Below, in pieces: positions 1 through 8,976 of a stretch of 40,573 nucleotides of DNA (its first letter is position 1; each line of letters starts with the position of its first letter). This DNA is from a virus. A program made the translations under genes and the position numbers. The stretch lies in the IMG/VR virus record IMGVR_UViG_3300029258_002569, positions 1 through 40,573 of that record. One strand, written 5' to 3'. The notes beneath the pieces were generated by a model that saw only the letters and a program-made list of their open reading frames with translations, did no database searches and had not been told where the DNA came from.

Positions 1-95
1 AAAAAGGATATTCGCTGGATCAGACCATTGTGTTCCGGGAGGGACTTCATCATAGAGGTACTTAGCTCCCAGAATCGTTCCTCCGATGTTGTAGT

Positions 96-161
96 TTTGC
101 AAATGGTTTGGGGAAAATTTGCACGCGGTTTGGGGAAAAGTTGGTCGCGGCGAAAAAAGGG
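96..161 (+). repeat. Three tandem 22-bp transposase end-binding sites
   Basis: Units begin at 96, 118 and 140, exactly 22 bp apart. Units 1 and 2 share TTTGC....GGTTTGGGGAAAA and differ only in the middle (AAAT against ACGC). Unit 3 is degenerate but keeps the TTG..CGCGG core. MuA binding sites in phage Mu are also 22 bp, with R1 and R2 adjacent. The core TTTGCACGCGGTTTG (118-132) recurs inverted at 40466-40480 at the other edge of the window. That is the expected geometry for the two ends of a transposable phage. This end lies beyond the tail genes, so it corresponds to Mu's right end. Confidence 0.75.
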
Positions 162-301
162 TAAACAAATCCTGTCCGATTTTCGGCCCGTTTTTGAGCA
201 TAAAATCGACAGGAAGTGGTGCAGGCTGGTCGACGTGTCCGCCTGCGCTTGTGAGAGCAATTAGGCTGATTTGACCGCCTGATTAGGGCGTGAATCTCAT
301 T

Positions 302-330
302 ATTAAATCAGCCTTGAATGATGATTTAAT
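302..330. repeat. Inverted repeat, 9-bp arms
   Basis: ATTAAATCA (302-310) and TGATTTAAT (322-330) are perfect inverted arms around an 11-nt loop. It directly adjoins the next hairpin at 331-369. Lying beyond the last tail gene, it may help end or stabilise the late transcript. It has no clear U-tract. Confidence 0.5.
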
Positions 331-369
331 CGGATGAAAAAAGGCCTTATACGGGCTGTTTTTCATCCG
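331..369 (-). terminator. Strong hairpin beyond the late operon
   Basis: CGGATGAAAAA (331-341) pairs perfectly with TTTTTCATCCG (359-369), and the stem partly extends through GCC/GGC. It lies 45 bp beyond the stop codon of the last minus-strand tail gene, where an end-of-operon terminator is expected. The T-rich part is inside the stem rather than after it, so intrinsic termination is plausible but not certain. Confidence 0.5.
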
Positions 370-413
370 AGAATATCCATCTATAGTCCGCAATAAGAGC
401 GCAGCTCCTGGGC

Positions 414-599
414 CTATTTTGTAGCCTTAGGAGGCTGTTTGTTATCCTTTACGGTCAGCTGCGCCTTCACGGCTGCCAGCTCCTTCTGCATCCTGCCGCG
501 TTCGGCGGTGAGGAGCTGGATCTGGATCTCCTTGCGGCCGATCATGGCAATCAGATCATCCACGGATACGGTGCCGTCCGGCCTTTGATTATCAGTCAT
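414..599 (-). CDS. Small coiled-coil protein, last late gene
   Basis: 61 aa. The centre (about residues 15-50) is a heptad-rich, charged coiled coil with motifs such as IGRKEIQIQLLTAERGRMQK, followed by a basic tail ending KATK. The ATG overlaps the stop codon of the large tip protein (ATGA-type overlap at 596-599), so the two are probably translationally coupled. The tip protein also ends in a coiled coil (IKQLNQKIEALQ), so an accessory or chaperone role for fibre assembly is conceivable. I do not recognise a named family. Confidence 0.65.
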   Translation of the reverse strand: MTDNQRPDGTVSVDDLIAMIGRKEIQIQLLTAERGRMQKELAAVKAQLTVKDNKQPPKATK

Positions 600-3500
600 T
601 GCAATGCCTCTATCTTTTGGTTAAGCTGCTTGATGGCGCCGATTATGGTTGAGAATAGTACCTTGTTACTGAGCCAGGGCTTGCCCTCGGGATCGCGGAG
701 GATCTCCCTGCCGTTCTTGGATCTGGTGAGCATCCATTCGGGCAGCGTATCGTCGTCGATCAAGGGCAGGCCGTTTCGAGGATCGGTCTCCGTGCCCTTG
801 CCGATGCCGCTCAGGCTGGCCAGATCGTCGATTTCATCCAGGAAGTACAGGTCGGCTACATTGTGCCAGTCATCGGCATAGGCATCATCCCAGGCGTAAC
901 TAGCGCCACCCAGATCTATTTCTTTGGTAGAGTTAGGATAAAACCATTTAGCATCGTTATCCTTTACCGTAAAATATAATCGACCCGTAATGTCGCTGCT
1001 TGCTTGGGCAAAAAAAGTTACCTCCCCACGATCACTTTCAGACTCTGTGGTAATAGTGCCCTTATGATTACTACCATCGTCAGTGCCCATCGCTGTATTG
1101 CTGATTGCTTTCAGAAATATTTTCTTCCATCGAATATCCGTAGCCAGCCAACCTTCGCCAATATCTAGCTGAACAGCATCATCCGTGTCTGGGGTAATGC
1201 TAAATTTATCCCCTGAAGAGGTAAAGCCCATTGAAACCTCATAGGAGCTACCGGTAAACAGGATGACGCCTGGATCTGAATCATCTCCGATGAGCTCGAT
1301 ATCCCCACCTGCAAGCACCTTAACATTGCCACTGGATTTGATCTCCAGGGCGTCCGTGGTGTTGATCTGAATTTTGCCGGAGGTGATCTCCAGGGTACCG
1401 AAGTCGGTGCCCTTGAGCTGAGAGGCGGTAATTGTACTGGCTGCTATTTCACTGGCAGTGATGGTGTTGGCCGCAATCTGTGTAGCGGTAATGGTGTTGG
1501 TATAGATATTTCCGCCGTCGATCTTGGTTATATCGGAACTATGGCGTAAATCTTCAGTGCCTGCCAGACGCAAAAAAACGTTATCCATATACCCATAATC
1601 GCTTTCAGTCTGGGCATAGCACATTAACGAGATAAATTTCCCCGTAGCCGGCACTTCGAAAAAGGCCTTTTGTTGCTGCCAATCGGTTTGAGTGGTTGTG
1701 ATTTGCTCATCCCAACCTCCGCCAGATTTATCTTTATCATACCAATGTATTGAAATCCTAGCCTTTGTGGTACCATCACCGGATTTTATCGAACCACCAT
1801 ATTCGATGATATCACCTGCATTTACCTCAAAATATCGCTGATCGCCGGCAAAATCACGTTGCCAATTATATCCCGAGCCCGGGAGCATTTTAATACAATA
1901 ATTGCTATTATCACCACCGCTTGTTTCATACGTTAAACCGTCGAATTCTGACCAACACGTGGACCCATTTTCGAAACCGGGATTATTCAATAGATTTTGA
2001 GCATCAAGGGAGCCGCCGGTAATCATAACCCCGCCTTTAATCCGCATACCGTTGGTGGGATCGTATTTCAGGTAGGCGTCGGCCTCGCCGATGGCAATAC
2101 CGTACAGGTCGCTGTCATAGCCCAGGAAGCCGTTCAGGTTGCCCATCCTGAGCCGCGTGGTCAGGGTGTCCCAGGGGCTGCCCGCATGGGTAACGACGCT
2201 CATATAAGGCGCATTGGTCTCAGAGGCGGTCATATACACGAACCCGTCGCCGGACTGGCCGTAATTCACCACGGTTGCGCCTTTTGTCCATGCCGGGTTG
2301 GCGTCGGCCCCATACGCGGCGCCCTTGTCGCGGGTCACCGTATACGTGGGGGCGGATCCGGCGTTGGTTACCTCCAGCCACTCGTCGTCGGTGCCGTCTT
2401 TAATGCGCAGGAGATCGCCCACGGCAAAGGTCTCGTTGCCTTCGATGGTAAGGGTAGCGCTGTCCGCGGCGGTCATGTCCGCGTCCAGCACGTCCGCCGG
2501 CAGCACGGCCAGATTGCCGCCCACGGCGGAAACCACATCTTTCTGGAATACGGCTGTGCGGATTATCCCCCGTGCCGCAATATTACCCACCTCCAGCAGG
2601 TCCGGCTCCAGGGTAAAGCCCGCCCCGGCGATGCCGCTCACATAGTTGCTGGATCGTATGCGGGCGTTGCCGCCGTCGATGTCGATATAGGTGCCGCTGC
2701 CCACCCGTACCTTGTCGGATACGGACAGCACCCCGGTTCCCGCGTCGAACTTCAGGCCGTGGGTGTCGCCGCCGATACGCAGATTGCCCCCGCCGTCCAC
2801 GATAAAGCCGGGCTCGGTGCCCGCAACCGTAATGGCGTCCGCGCTGGCCCCCAGAGCGATCTTGGGCGTGCCGTCCAGGTTGCCCATCACCATCACCGTG
2901 GCCGCATTGTCAATGGCCGCGTTCCCGCCCCAGAAATCGTACAGTCCCGCGTAAAAGCTGCCCAGGCGGATGGATGAGGTAATCGCAATGGACTCGGCCG
3001 CGGACAGGGCGCCGAACACGCCCAGGCCGTTCACGCTCCGGATCTTGATATACACGGTGTCTCCGGGCACATAGAACATGCCCATGCCCTGGATCACAAA
3101 GGCCTCGCCGCTGGAGATCCCGGCCAGGTAATAGGTGCTGTCATCATTTGAGATATAGATCTCGGTATGCGAGTAAAAGGCGTCGTCCGGGGGGGTGAAT
3201 TCTACCTTGACCGAGTCGTAGTCGAACCCCGTGCCCGGCGAGACCAGGGCCAGGCTCAGGCCGGTGGCCGCATCCGGAGTATCATAGGGGTTGGGCAGGT
3301 CGGATTCGTAGCCCTCCTGGTCCGAGGCCTCGGCGTCGTCGTAGATGCCGCTGTAAAAGGCGGCAAGCTGAAACTTCATCCTGCCGTAGATATCCTCGCT
3401 CTTGCCGGTCACCAGAAACTGCTTGGCGGTCCAGCCGGGCAGGGTGTGGGTTACGGTCACCAGGTCGTAGAGCTCCAGGTCCCCGGCGCCCGAGAAGGCC

Positions 3501-4645
3501 GCCAGCTCGCACTCGTAGTCGGTGTATTTGAGCTTGTTGAACTTGTACCGGGCCCGGCGCCGGGCGAGCTCGCCGAACGTGATGAAAAAGCAGGTCTCCT
3601 CATACAGGAGCTCGCCGTTTATCTCGATATCGTGCTCGTCTTTCACCTCCACGCTGGTCTTCTTGTAGTCCTTGGCGGAGTCCAGGAAATGGATGCGCAC
3701 GATGTTGTAATGATCGGGCCGGCGCCAGGTCAGGGAGCCCTTGACGATGTTGTCTTCGGTAAAGGCGTGGGACACGGTCTTGGCCGTAAGCCCGCCGGCC
3801 CCGTCCTCCATCTGTGCCGAGTCCCACACGGGCTTGAGCTTGCCCTGGCTCATCACGGCCCGGCCGTTGAACGAGCTCCACAACAGCTTCTTGCTGTCGT
3901 TCACGCTGCCGTTGGTGTCGAAGTTGAAATCGAAGTAGTACCGGCCGGATGTGCCGCCCGAAGGCACGGCGTCGCACAGGGCCTCCAGGGACTTGAAGGC
4001 GTTCAGGTCCAGGTCGCCCGCATCATAGCCCTCTACATTGAGATACCAGTCGTACAGGATCACCGCCGGGTTGCGGGTAAAGGCCGCTGCCCCGCCCGCC
4101 AGGGGGGCGCATTTGAGGCCCTCCATCACCACGGTCATGCGGGGGTCGTGGCCGATCTGCTTGTCGTCTTTCTCGAATGTTGCGGCCGTGTAGGCCATGC
4201 CCCGGTAGGCGGACGCGCGCGAGGCAAACCGGCCGTCCGCGGTCTGGGTGCGGGTGCCGGTGTACTCGGTCTTGGTGTGGCTGCCGGTCAGGTCTCCCCA
4301 GGCGATGTCGTTGACCTTCCACGCGGTAATGCCCTCCACCTCGCCCAGGCAGTGGGCGAAGATGATGCGCAGGTCGCTGTCGTCCTTGTCGTTGAACCGC
4401 AGCTTGTTGGCGCCGATCTTGCATTTTCCGTAGCACCGGGCGATGGGCACGTCCTCGGAGATGGTGTTGCCGATGACATTCACGTTGCTGTAGGTGGGCG
4501 AGGCGCCGTAATCGACATCGGGTATGATATCGCCGATGAGCCATTCGACCACGTCGCCGATAATGGGGATATCCTCGATGATGTCCACCACGTCATCGAC
4601 GATGTCCATTACCTTTTCAAATATGTCACCGATAACGCCGCCCAT
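596..4645 (-). CDS. Large tail tip / host-specificity protein (J-like)
   Basis: 1349 aa from the ATG at 4645-4643, which overlaps the preceding stop as TAATG and has a GGAGGT Shine-Dalgarno sequence; upstream in-frame Met codons lie inside the previous gene. The N-terminus begins with a hydrophobic/acidic segment (GDIFEKVMDIVDDVVDII) and continues as a tip-protein body with fibronectin-like stretches near residues 430-550. About residues 885-1028 resemble a jelly-roll carbohydrate-binding module (NPGFENGS start, YMDNVFLRL end). The last 150 residues carry the WDDAYADDWHNVADLYFLDE pattern seen at fibre ends, then a short coiled coil. The region encoding the putative sugar-binding part (about 900-2000) is visibly more AT-rich than the rest, suggesting a swapped receptor-binding module. 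Role: baseplate hub and receptor recognition. Confidence 0.8.
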   Translation of the reverse strand: MGGVIGDIFEKVMDIVDDVVDIIEDIPIIGDVVEWLIGDIIPDVDYGASPTYSNVNVIGNTISEDVPIARCYGKCKIGANKLRFNDKDDSDLRIIFAHCLGEVEGITAWKVNDIAWGDLTGSHTKTEYTGTRTQTADGRFASRASAYRGMAYTAATFEKDDKQIGHDPRMTVVMEGLKCAPLAGGAAAFTRNPAVILYDWYLNVEGYDAGDLDLNAFKSLEALCDAVPSGGTSGRYYFDFNFDTNGSVNDSKKLLWSSFNGRAVMSQGKLKPVWDSAQMEDGAGGLTAKTVSHAFTEDNIVKGSLTWRRPDHYNIVRIHFLDSAKDYKKTSVEVKDEHDIEINGELLYEETCFFITFGELARRRARYKFNKLKYTDYECELAAFSGAGDLELYDLVTVTHTLPGWTAKQFLVTGKSEDIYGRMKFQLAAFYSGIYDDAEASDQEGYESDLPNPYDTPDAATGLSLALVSPGTGFDYDSVKVEFTPPDDAFYSHTEIYISNDDSTYYLAGISSGEAFVIQGMGMFYVPGDTVYIKIRSVNGLGVFGALSAAESIAITSSIRLGSFYAGLYDFWGGNAAIDNAATVMVMGNLDGTPKIALGASADAITVAGTEPGFIVDGGGNLRIGGDTHGLKFDAGTGVLSVSDKVRVGSGTYIDIDGGNARIRSSNYVSGIAGAGFTLEPDLLEVGNIAARGIIRTAVFQKDVVSAVGGNLAVLPADVLDADMTAADSATLTIEGNETFAVGDLLRIKDGTDDEWLEVTNAGSAPTYTVTRDKGAAYGADANPAWTKGATVVNYGQSGDGFVYMTASETNAPYMSVVTHAGSPWDTLTTRLRMGNLNGFLGYDSDLYGIAIGEADAYLKYDPTNGMRIKGGVMITGGSLDAQNLLNNPGFENGSTCWSEFDGLTYETSGGDNSNYCIKMLPGSGYNWQRDFAGDQRYFEVNAGDIIEYGGSIKSGDGTTKARISIHWYDKDKSGGGWDEQITTTQTDWQQQKAFFEVPATGKFISLMCYAQTESDYGYMDNVFLRLAGTEDLRHSSDITKIDGGNIYTNTITATQIAANTITASEIAASTITASQLKGTDFGTLEITSGKIQINTTDALEIKSSGNVKVLAGGDIELIGDDSDPGVILFTGSSYEVSMGFTSSGDKFSITPDTDDAVQLDIGEGWLATDIRWKKIFLKAISNTAMGTDDGSNHKGTITTESESDRGEVTFFAQASSDITGRLYFTVKDNDAKWFYPNSTKEIDLGGASYAWDDAYADDWHNVADLYFLDEIDDLASLSGIGKGTETDPRNGLPLIDDDTLPEWMLTRSKNGREILRDPEGKPWLSNKVLFSTIIGAIKQLNQKIEALQ

Positions 4646-5028
4646 TATACCTCCCAGCCTCCCACGATGCCTTTCTGCTCCGCCCCGTATTTTGCAAAGG
4701 GCGTGAGATCCCGGCACAGAAACCGCACGTGTGCGGTGCCCTGCTCTTGTGCCCAGGCGTCCACGGCGGCCTTGAGCTCCGCGTTTTCGGCCTTGTCGCC
4801 GCCGGAGTAAAAAAAGAGAATCAGCACGTGATCGCTCACGGGCCGGTGCACGGCGTTCACCGCCACCAGGTAGCCGGTTGTGCCCCCGATGATCAGCACC
4901 CGGGGGTTGTGCACGTTGGCCATGAGCCACTGGATCCACTCGGGCCTGGTGCCGGGCAGCACGTCCTCGATGCCGTCGTTGAGGGCCTTGAGCTTGAGAA
5001 TGTCGTCCGGTTCGAGTTTTTTGATCAT
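4645..5028 (-). CDS. GNAT-like tail-module protein
   Basis: 127 aa. The start ATG (5028) overlaps the upstream stop as ATGA, and the stop overlaps the tip gene as TAATG, so it is tightly coupled on both sides. The pattern VLIIGGTTGYLVAVNAV...ILFFYSGG...AELKAAVDAWAQEQGTAHVRFLCRD...FAKYGAEQKG resembles a small GNAT acyltransferase fold (beta strands 4-5 and the C-terminal helix). The acetyl-CoA loop is not clear, so catalysis is uncertain. Small proteins of this type occur between the hub and tip genes of siphoviral tail modules, where they may act in assembly. Confidence 0.6.
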   Translation of the reverse strand: MIKKLEPDDILKLKALNDGIEDVLPGTRPEWIQWLMANVHNPRVLIIGGTTGYLVAVNAVHRPVSDHVLILFFYSGGDKAENAELKAAVDAWAQEQGTAHVRFLCRDLTPFAKYGAEQKGIVGGWEV

Positions 5029-5936
5029 CGAAATTGGTCGTAATATCCCGGCGAGGGTCCCGCGTGGAAGGGGCTTCTGGTCCCTTCGATTGCTTTGCCG
5101 ATGTGCAGGCACCCGCCGAAGTTCAGTTGATTATCCGCGCCGGGGCCCCAGGCATTGCCGGCGCCGCACGTATCCCAGGTTTGATCGCACCCCTTGTATA
5201 CGGTATAGGTGCAGGTGTTGTCCACGGCCACGGGCAGCTCCACGTCAAGGGTGATGGTGTCGGTGGCCGCCGCGAAATCCGCCACCTTGCGGTGATAGGT
5301 CACCCCGCCCTTGGTTATCTCGATCCTGCCGTGGTTCCAGTAGTCGTCGGCCTGGGTAAGGGCGTTGTCCGTCAGGGTGCTCGCGGTGCCGCTGTCCGCG
5401 GTGCCCGCGGCCGTCAGGCTGGTCAAGTCCGCGTTGCCGTCGGCGTTGCACGCGGCCCCGCCGAACACATAGGGGCACAGGCGCTGGTAGGCCAGCTTCA
5501 GGATCTTCCGGGCCAGGGGCTTGCCCGTCACCGCGGGCACGGTAAGCCACTCCCTGCCGATATTCGAAGGCGTCTCCATGTACCCGTTGAACACCTCGTT
5601 GTAGTAGCCGGCATCGCCCATCGCATCCAGATAGATGCGCTTGATCACCATGCTCTTCCCCTTGAAGGCCTCGGCATTCGCGTACGCCGCCATATCCCTG
5701 GTGACGTTGTCGAAGTGCACGGTAACGCGCTGGATCTGGCCCTCCAGGGTCTGCTGGATGCCGTCTATGCGCACGGCCTTGGCCGTGTATACAGTGCCGC
5801 CCGTGGGAAAGGTGATATTGGCCTTGGCCGCGGCAAACCGCAGGGTGGAGGAGAGGCCCAGCTCCACCAGCACGGCCGGCCGCTTGTACGCGGCGTCCAT
5901 CTGGGTGATGACACTGGCGGGCAGTCCCTTGGGCAT
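5025..5936 (-). CDS. Baseplate hub protein, DUF2163 / BR0599-like
   Basis: 303 aa. The N-terminal half is a beta-rich hub domain (ITFPTGGTVYTAKAVRIDGI, then IQRVTVHFDNVTRDM). The C-terminus carries the conserved cysteine block CDQTWDTCGAGNAWGPG followed by NQLNFGGCLHIG, which matches the phage BR0599 / DUF2163 signature (C..T...C......N..NFGG). Such proteins sit under the tip protein in GTA- and lambda-like non-contractile tails. It overlaps the downstream GNAT-like gene by 4 bp and follows the 119-aa minor tail gene by 2 bp. Confidence 0.8.
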   Translation of the reverse strand: MPKGLPASVITQMDAAYKRPAVLVELGLSSTLRFAAAKANITFPTGGTVYTAKAVRIDGIQQTLEGQIQRVTVHFDNVTRDMAAYANAEAFKGKSMVIKRIYLDAMGDAGYYNEVFNGYMETPSNIGREWLTVPAVTGKPLARKILKLAYQRLCPYVFGGAACNADGNADLTSLTAAGTADSGTASTLTDNALTQADDYWNHGRIEITKGGVTYHRKVADFAAATDTITLDVELPVAVDNTCTYTVYKGCDQTWDTCGAGNAWGPGADNQLNFGGCLHIGKAIEGTRSPFHAGPSPGYYDQFR

Positions 5937-5938
5937 GG

Positions 5939-6298
5939 CTACACCGCCTTTTCAAACCGGATGGAGCACTTCCAGTACTTGCCCAGCAGGGGCTCCATCG
6001 AAAGGGATCCGTCCATCCACCGGCCCGTGATGTTGGCGCCGCCGCCGATATACGAGGGCACCGACTGCCACGAAAAGGAGTGATACCCCCCGTACTGGTC
6101 GTTGTAGTGGGTGAGCAGGGTATCGCGGTCCGTGTTGCCGAGCCCGGCGAAGTGCAGCTCGTAGCGCTCGGTCGGGGTTGAGGCGATGTTCATATATTCC
6201 TTTTTGGCCGACTCCGCCTCGGTGATCACGTTATAATACTCGGGCTCCAGGGTGATCACCGCATCGGGGGTCAGAGAAAAGGCGTCTCCCGCTCCCAT
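5939..6298 (-). CDS. Minor tail protein
   Basis: 119 aa, overlapping the tape-measure stop by one base. The C-terminal pattern WQSVPSYIGGGANITGRWMDGSLSMEPLLGKYWKCSIRFEKAV is typical of small distal-tail or M-like minor tail proteins that bridge tube and hub: a beta-sandwich with a final basic strand. Position between the tape measure and the DUF2163 hub gene supports a distal tail role. Assignment rests mainly on order and size. Confidence 0.65.
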   Translation of the reverse strand: MGAGDAFSLTPDAVITLEPEYYNVITEAESAKKEYMNIASTPTERYELHFAGLGNTDRDTLLTHYNDQYGGYHSFSWQSVPSYIGGGANITGRWMDGSLSMEPLLGKYWKCSIRFEKAV

Positions 6299-8589
6299 TA
6301 TATCCTGCTCCTCACCCGGGCCCGGATGGGGCCGTCATTATCGTAGGATCGCACCACCGCGCCGGGTGCCACCCGCTCGGCGATCTGGGTGGCGATGTTG
6401 GCCATCACCTGGCGCTGGGTGGCCTGATCCTGGAAGGTGGGGTTTTCCATGATGATATACACGTCGCCCTTGCCGCGCGGCTCGCCCGCGGTCTTCACGC
6501 CCAGGTCGCCGCTCGATGTGCGGGCCAGGGGCATGACCGCCTCCGGTCCCTTCTCGCCCATGAGTCCCATGCCGCCCGCCATCGGGAACATGGTAGGTTT
6601 ATCCACGATGCCGCCCCGGGCGTAGGGGAGGAGTCTGCTCTGGTCGATGACCCCGCCCTTGGCCAGGGGGATGCCCATCATGGCGAGCAGGGGCTTTACC
6701 ACATAGGCCTGGATGAGCATCTGGGTCACCATCCGGGCAAAGGCCCGGAGGATGTCCTTGAAGGTGGTCTCCGCGTTCCAGAGCATATCGTTCAACTGGG
6801 CTGAAAAGTTACTGGCCCAGCCGGCCACGGCGTTCTTGAGGTTATCGGTCATGGTCTGGTGTTTCTGCTCGATGGATTTGAAGGACTTGGCAACACCCTC
6901 CTCGATGTCTTCATATAACTGCCATTCCGCCGCAAGCTGGGCCTGCCTGCCCGCGGCCAGAAATTCCTCTTTCTCGGCCAGCAGGGCCTTTTCCTTCTCC
7001 CAGGCCTCTTCGGCCCAATTATAGTCCATCATCACGAGCTCGCCGTACTCGGCGGCCTGCCGGTTGACCCCGGCCCAGGCCTCCTCCACGCCTTTGCCCA
7101 TTTCCGCGATCTCTTTCATAACCGCAGGATCTATGCCCCCGCCGCCCCCAATGCCGCCTCCATTCCCATCTCCACCGCCGCCTCCTCCACCATCGCCGCC
7201 CTTGTCTCGCTCGGCCGCCAGGCGCTGCTCTTCGGCGATGGATTTGTCGATCAGGGCGATGCGCTTCTGTAATACCTCGATCTGGGCCTTGTATTGATCC
7301 GTGACCTCATTCACATTCACGCCCTGCATTTTGAGCATGTCGGCAAAGGCCGAGTCGTGGCTCATATTGGTGCGCAGGGCCTCGATGCGCTTTTGGAGTG
7401 CTGCCCGCTGGTCCTTGAGCGTGTCGATTATAGTGCCCGATCGCAGGTTGAGAAATTTTGTCCAGTATTCCACGGCATCGGAGATATATCCGGCCCACTC
7501 TTTTACCGCCGGAGAAAGTATGTCTCCCAGAAAAATAGCGGCCTTTTCCATCGAGGCTTTAAGTTCGTCCCACGAGGAGACTGAGCTCTTTTTGTAATCG
7601 TCCCATGCCTGTGCACCAGATCCCGTCTTCTGGGATAGTGCCTCCACCTTATCCGCAAGCTTACTAAACTCATTTGCCCCCAGGGCGGACATGCCTTTAA
7701 GGCCTTCCACTCGTTGAAAGAGCTCGGCCATTTTTTCCGCAGATCCGCCGGTTTGGGCCTGAAGCCGCCGGAGGGTTTCAGCAAGCCCCAGTTCCTGAAT
7801 CGCCGCCTGGGCGCTCTCATACCCCATTGCATGCACGGCATCTTTCATGGCCTCGGTCGGCTTCATGAGCGCCATGAGTATGCCCTGGTACTGTGTGGCA
7901 GCCTCCGCCGTGTTCCCGGCCGTCTGGGTTACGAGGGCCAGGGAGGCGCCGAGCTCGTCCTGACTGACGCCCAAGTCATGTGATAGTTTCGCCAGGCTGC
8001 CGATAATGGGCACCAGCTCACCCACCGTGGTCTGGCCTTCTTTTTCGATGGCAAAGAGCAGGTCGGCCGCCTCGGCTGCGTTTTTGATCTCGCCCTCATA
8101 GCCGGCCATGAGCTTGGTGAGCGCCTTGATCGCCTCGGCCTGGCTTACATGAGCCGCCTTTGCGGTTTTGGATGCCGTGACCAGGAGCTCCATCGATTTG
8201 ATGGGATGTTTTACGCCTGCGGAAATGACCTGATAATACCCCTTTACCATCTCCGTTGCGGTGCCGAGAGCCGGCGGTAAGGCCATAATTTTCTGTTTGA
8301 TCCAATCCAGGCTTTGGGTGGTGACTTTTTTCATGTCGATCAAGGAGATCTCCCATTCGGCATGCTTTTTGATGATCTTTCCGATTGCCATTACGGTGCC
8401 GGCCATTGCGGCGGTTACGGCCAGCCAGTGCTGCTTGAGCTTCTGGAGCGAGGCCCCCATGCTCTTACTGGCCTTGTCCGCGTTGGCGCGCATCTTGCCG
8501 AAGGCCTGCTCGGTGTTCTTGTCGAACCCGCGCACCACGGCCGTGCCTTTGTCGTCGACCTCAAGCCGGATGTAGATCTTATTTGCCAT
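6298..8589 (-). CDS. Tail tape measure protein
   Basis: 763 aa, helical and alanine-rich. The N-terminal part (about 1-330) has the typical tape-measure start (KIYIRLEVDDKGTAVVRGFD) and a minor-tail domain with the conserved GTATEMVKGYYQVISAGVK and QYQGILMALMKPTEAMKDAV segments. A glycine-rich low-complexity linker near residues 463-486 (7136-7200) separates it from a C-terminal part with LAKGGVIDQ...ARGGIVDKPTMFPM, the glycine/Phe-Pro motif typical of tape-measure C-termini. At 763 residues the protein is short for the family, so a fairly short tail is expected. No Shine-Dalgarno sequence is evident; the leader is occupied by a repeat block (8601-8665). Confidence 0.9.
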   Translation of the reverse strand: MANKIYIRLEVDDKGTAVVRGFDKNTEQAFGKMRANADKASKSMGASLQKLKQHWLAVTAAMAGTVMAIGKIIKKHAEWEISLIDMKKVTTQSLDWIKQKIMALPPALGTATEMVKGYYQVISAGVKHPIKSMELLVTASKTAKAAHVSQAEAIKALTKLMAGYEGEIKNAAEAADLLFAIEKEGQTTVGELVPIIGSLAKLSHDLGVSQDELGASLALVTQTAGNTAEAATQYQGILMALMKPTEAMKDAVHAMGYESAQAAIQELGLAETLRRLQAQTGGSAEKMAELFQRVEGLKGMSALGANEFSKLADKVEALSQKTGSGAQAWDDYKKSSVSSWDELKASMEKAAIFLGDILSPAVKEWAGYISDAVEYWTKFLNLRSGTIIDTLKDQRAALQKRIEALRTNMSHDSAFADMLKMQGVNVNEVTDQYKAQIEVLQKRIALIDKSIAEEQRLAAERDKGGDGGGGGGGDGNGGGIGGGGGIDPAVMKEIAEMGKGVEEAWAGVNRQAAEYGELVMMDYNWAEEAWEKEKALLAEKEEFLAAGRQAQLAAEWQLYEDIEEGVAKSFKSIEQKHQTMTDNLKNAVAGWASNFSAQLNDMLWNAETTFKDILRAFARMVTQMLIQAYVVKPLLAMMGIPLAKGGVIDQSRLLPYARGGIVDKPTMFPMAGGMGLMGEKGPEAVMPLARTSSGDLGVKTAGEPRGKGDVYIIMENPTFQDQATQRQVMANIATQIAERVAPGAVVRSYDNDGPIRARVRSRI

Positions 8590-8600
8590 AGCAAATAACC

Positions 8601-8665
8601 GCTGGAAAGCTGGAATGCTGGAAAGCTGGAAGGCCTTCTAGCGTCCTAGCCTCCTCGCCTTCTAG
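8601..8665. repeat. GCTGGAAN octamer / CTAGCC block
   Basis: GCTGGAAA, GCTGGAAT, GCTGGAAA, GCTGGAAG in exact 8-nt register, then CTTCTAGC, GTCCTAGC and CTCCTCGC. The two halves are roughly complementary. It sets the stop of the frameshift product and occupies the tape-measure leader. Confidence 0.75.
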
Positions 8666-8976
8666 CTGCTTTCCTTCTTCGTAACCATCTCATGGATAAT
8701 CGCCAGTTTGGTTAAGAGCTCCCGTGCCTGGCTCCGCGTCAAATGCAGATCCTCGATCTCAAAGACCAGGGGCAGGGCGTGAAAGTCGTACACGAACTGG
8801 GTGTTGATTTTGCCGTACAGGTCCCAGGCCCGGCGGTCCTCCTCGCTGAGGTTGGGCAGCGGGCATGTCTCGCAGGGCGGCTCGTTGCCGAACTCGGCGG
8901 ACCGGGCCTCGCATGTGTCACAATCGATATCCGGCCTGCCCAGGGCCCAGGCTACGAACTCCCTGAGGGCTTCGTT
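8662..8976 (-). CDS. Tail assembly chaperone, -1 frameshift extension
   Basis: This frame has no start codon of its own. It continues the upstream chaperone frame after a -1 slip on the A9 run at 8975-8983 and adds 104 residues, for a fusion of about 226 aa. The extension reads NEALREFVAWALGRPDIDCD and then has two CxxC pairs (CDTC ... CETC), probably binding zinc, an EEDRRAWDLYGKI block, and a helical end. Protein-like composition with conserved-looking cysteines up to the stop at 8664-8662 supports real translation. It corresponds to the GT part of the classical G/GT tail chaperones, encoded just before the tape measure. Confidence 0.8.
   Translation of the reverse strand, partial: NEALREFVAWALGRPDIDCDTCEARSAEFGNEPPCETCPLPNLSEEDRRAWDLYGKINTQFVYDFHALPLVFEIEDLHLTRSQARELLTKLAIIHEMVTKKESS

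Larger units (their letters stand above)
1..413. other. Left phage end / possible host junction, no gene
   Basis: I see no convincing coding sequence here. The only open frame of note (28-264, plus strand) crosses the tandem end sites and looks fortuitous. The stretch holds three tandem 22-bp end-site units (96-161) and two inverted repeats (302-330 and 331-369). Sequence left of about 87-90 may be flanking host DNA: TG dinucleotides at 87 and 90 are possible phage termini, as transposable phages end in TG...CA. No target duplication could be matched with the other end, so the exact boundary is unresolved. Confidence 0.5.

Noticed and set aside
28-264. Plus-strand 78-codon frame at the left edge
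   Set aside because: It runs across the three tandem end sites, has no Shine-Dalgarno and no protein-like character beyond the repeats.
3167-4810. Long plus-strand open frame of about 547 codons
   Set aside because: Antisense to the tip protein. Composition (very rich in Val/Gly/His/Ala) is what an antisense frame of a GC-rich gene produces. Other long plus-strand frames (1997-2977, 13180-14394, 14398-16296, 30934-32490) fail the same way.
4643-4939. Upstream extension of the tip protein frame
   Set aside because: It overlaps the GNAT-like gene, is Arg/Gly-rich nonsense, and the ATG at 4645 has GGAGGT and stop-start overlap.
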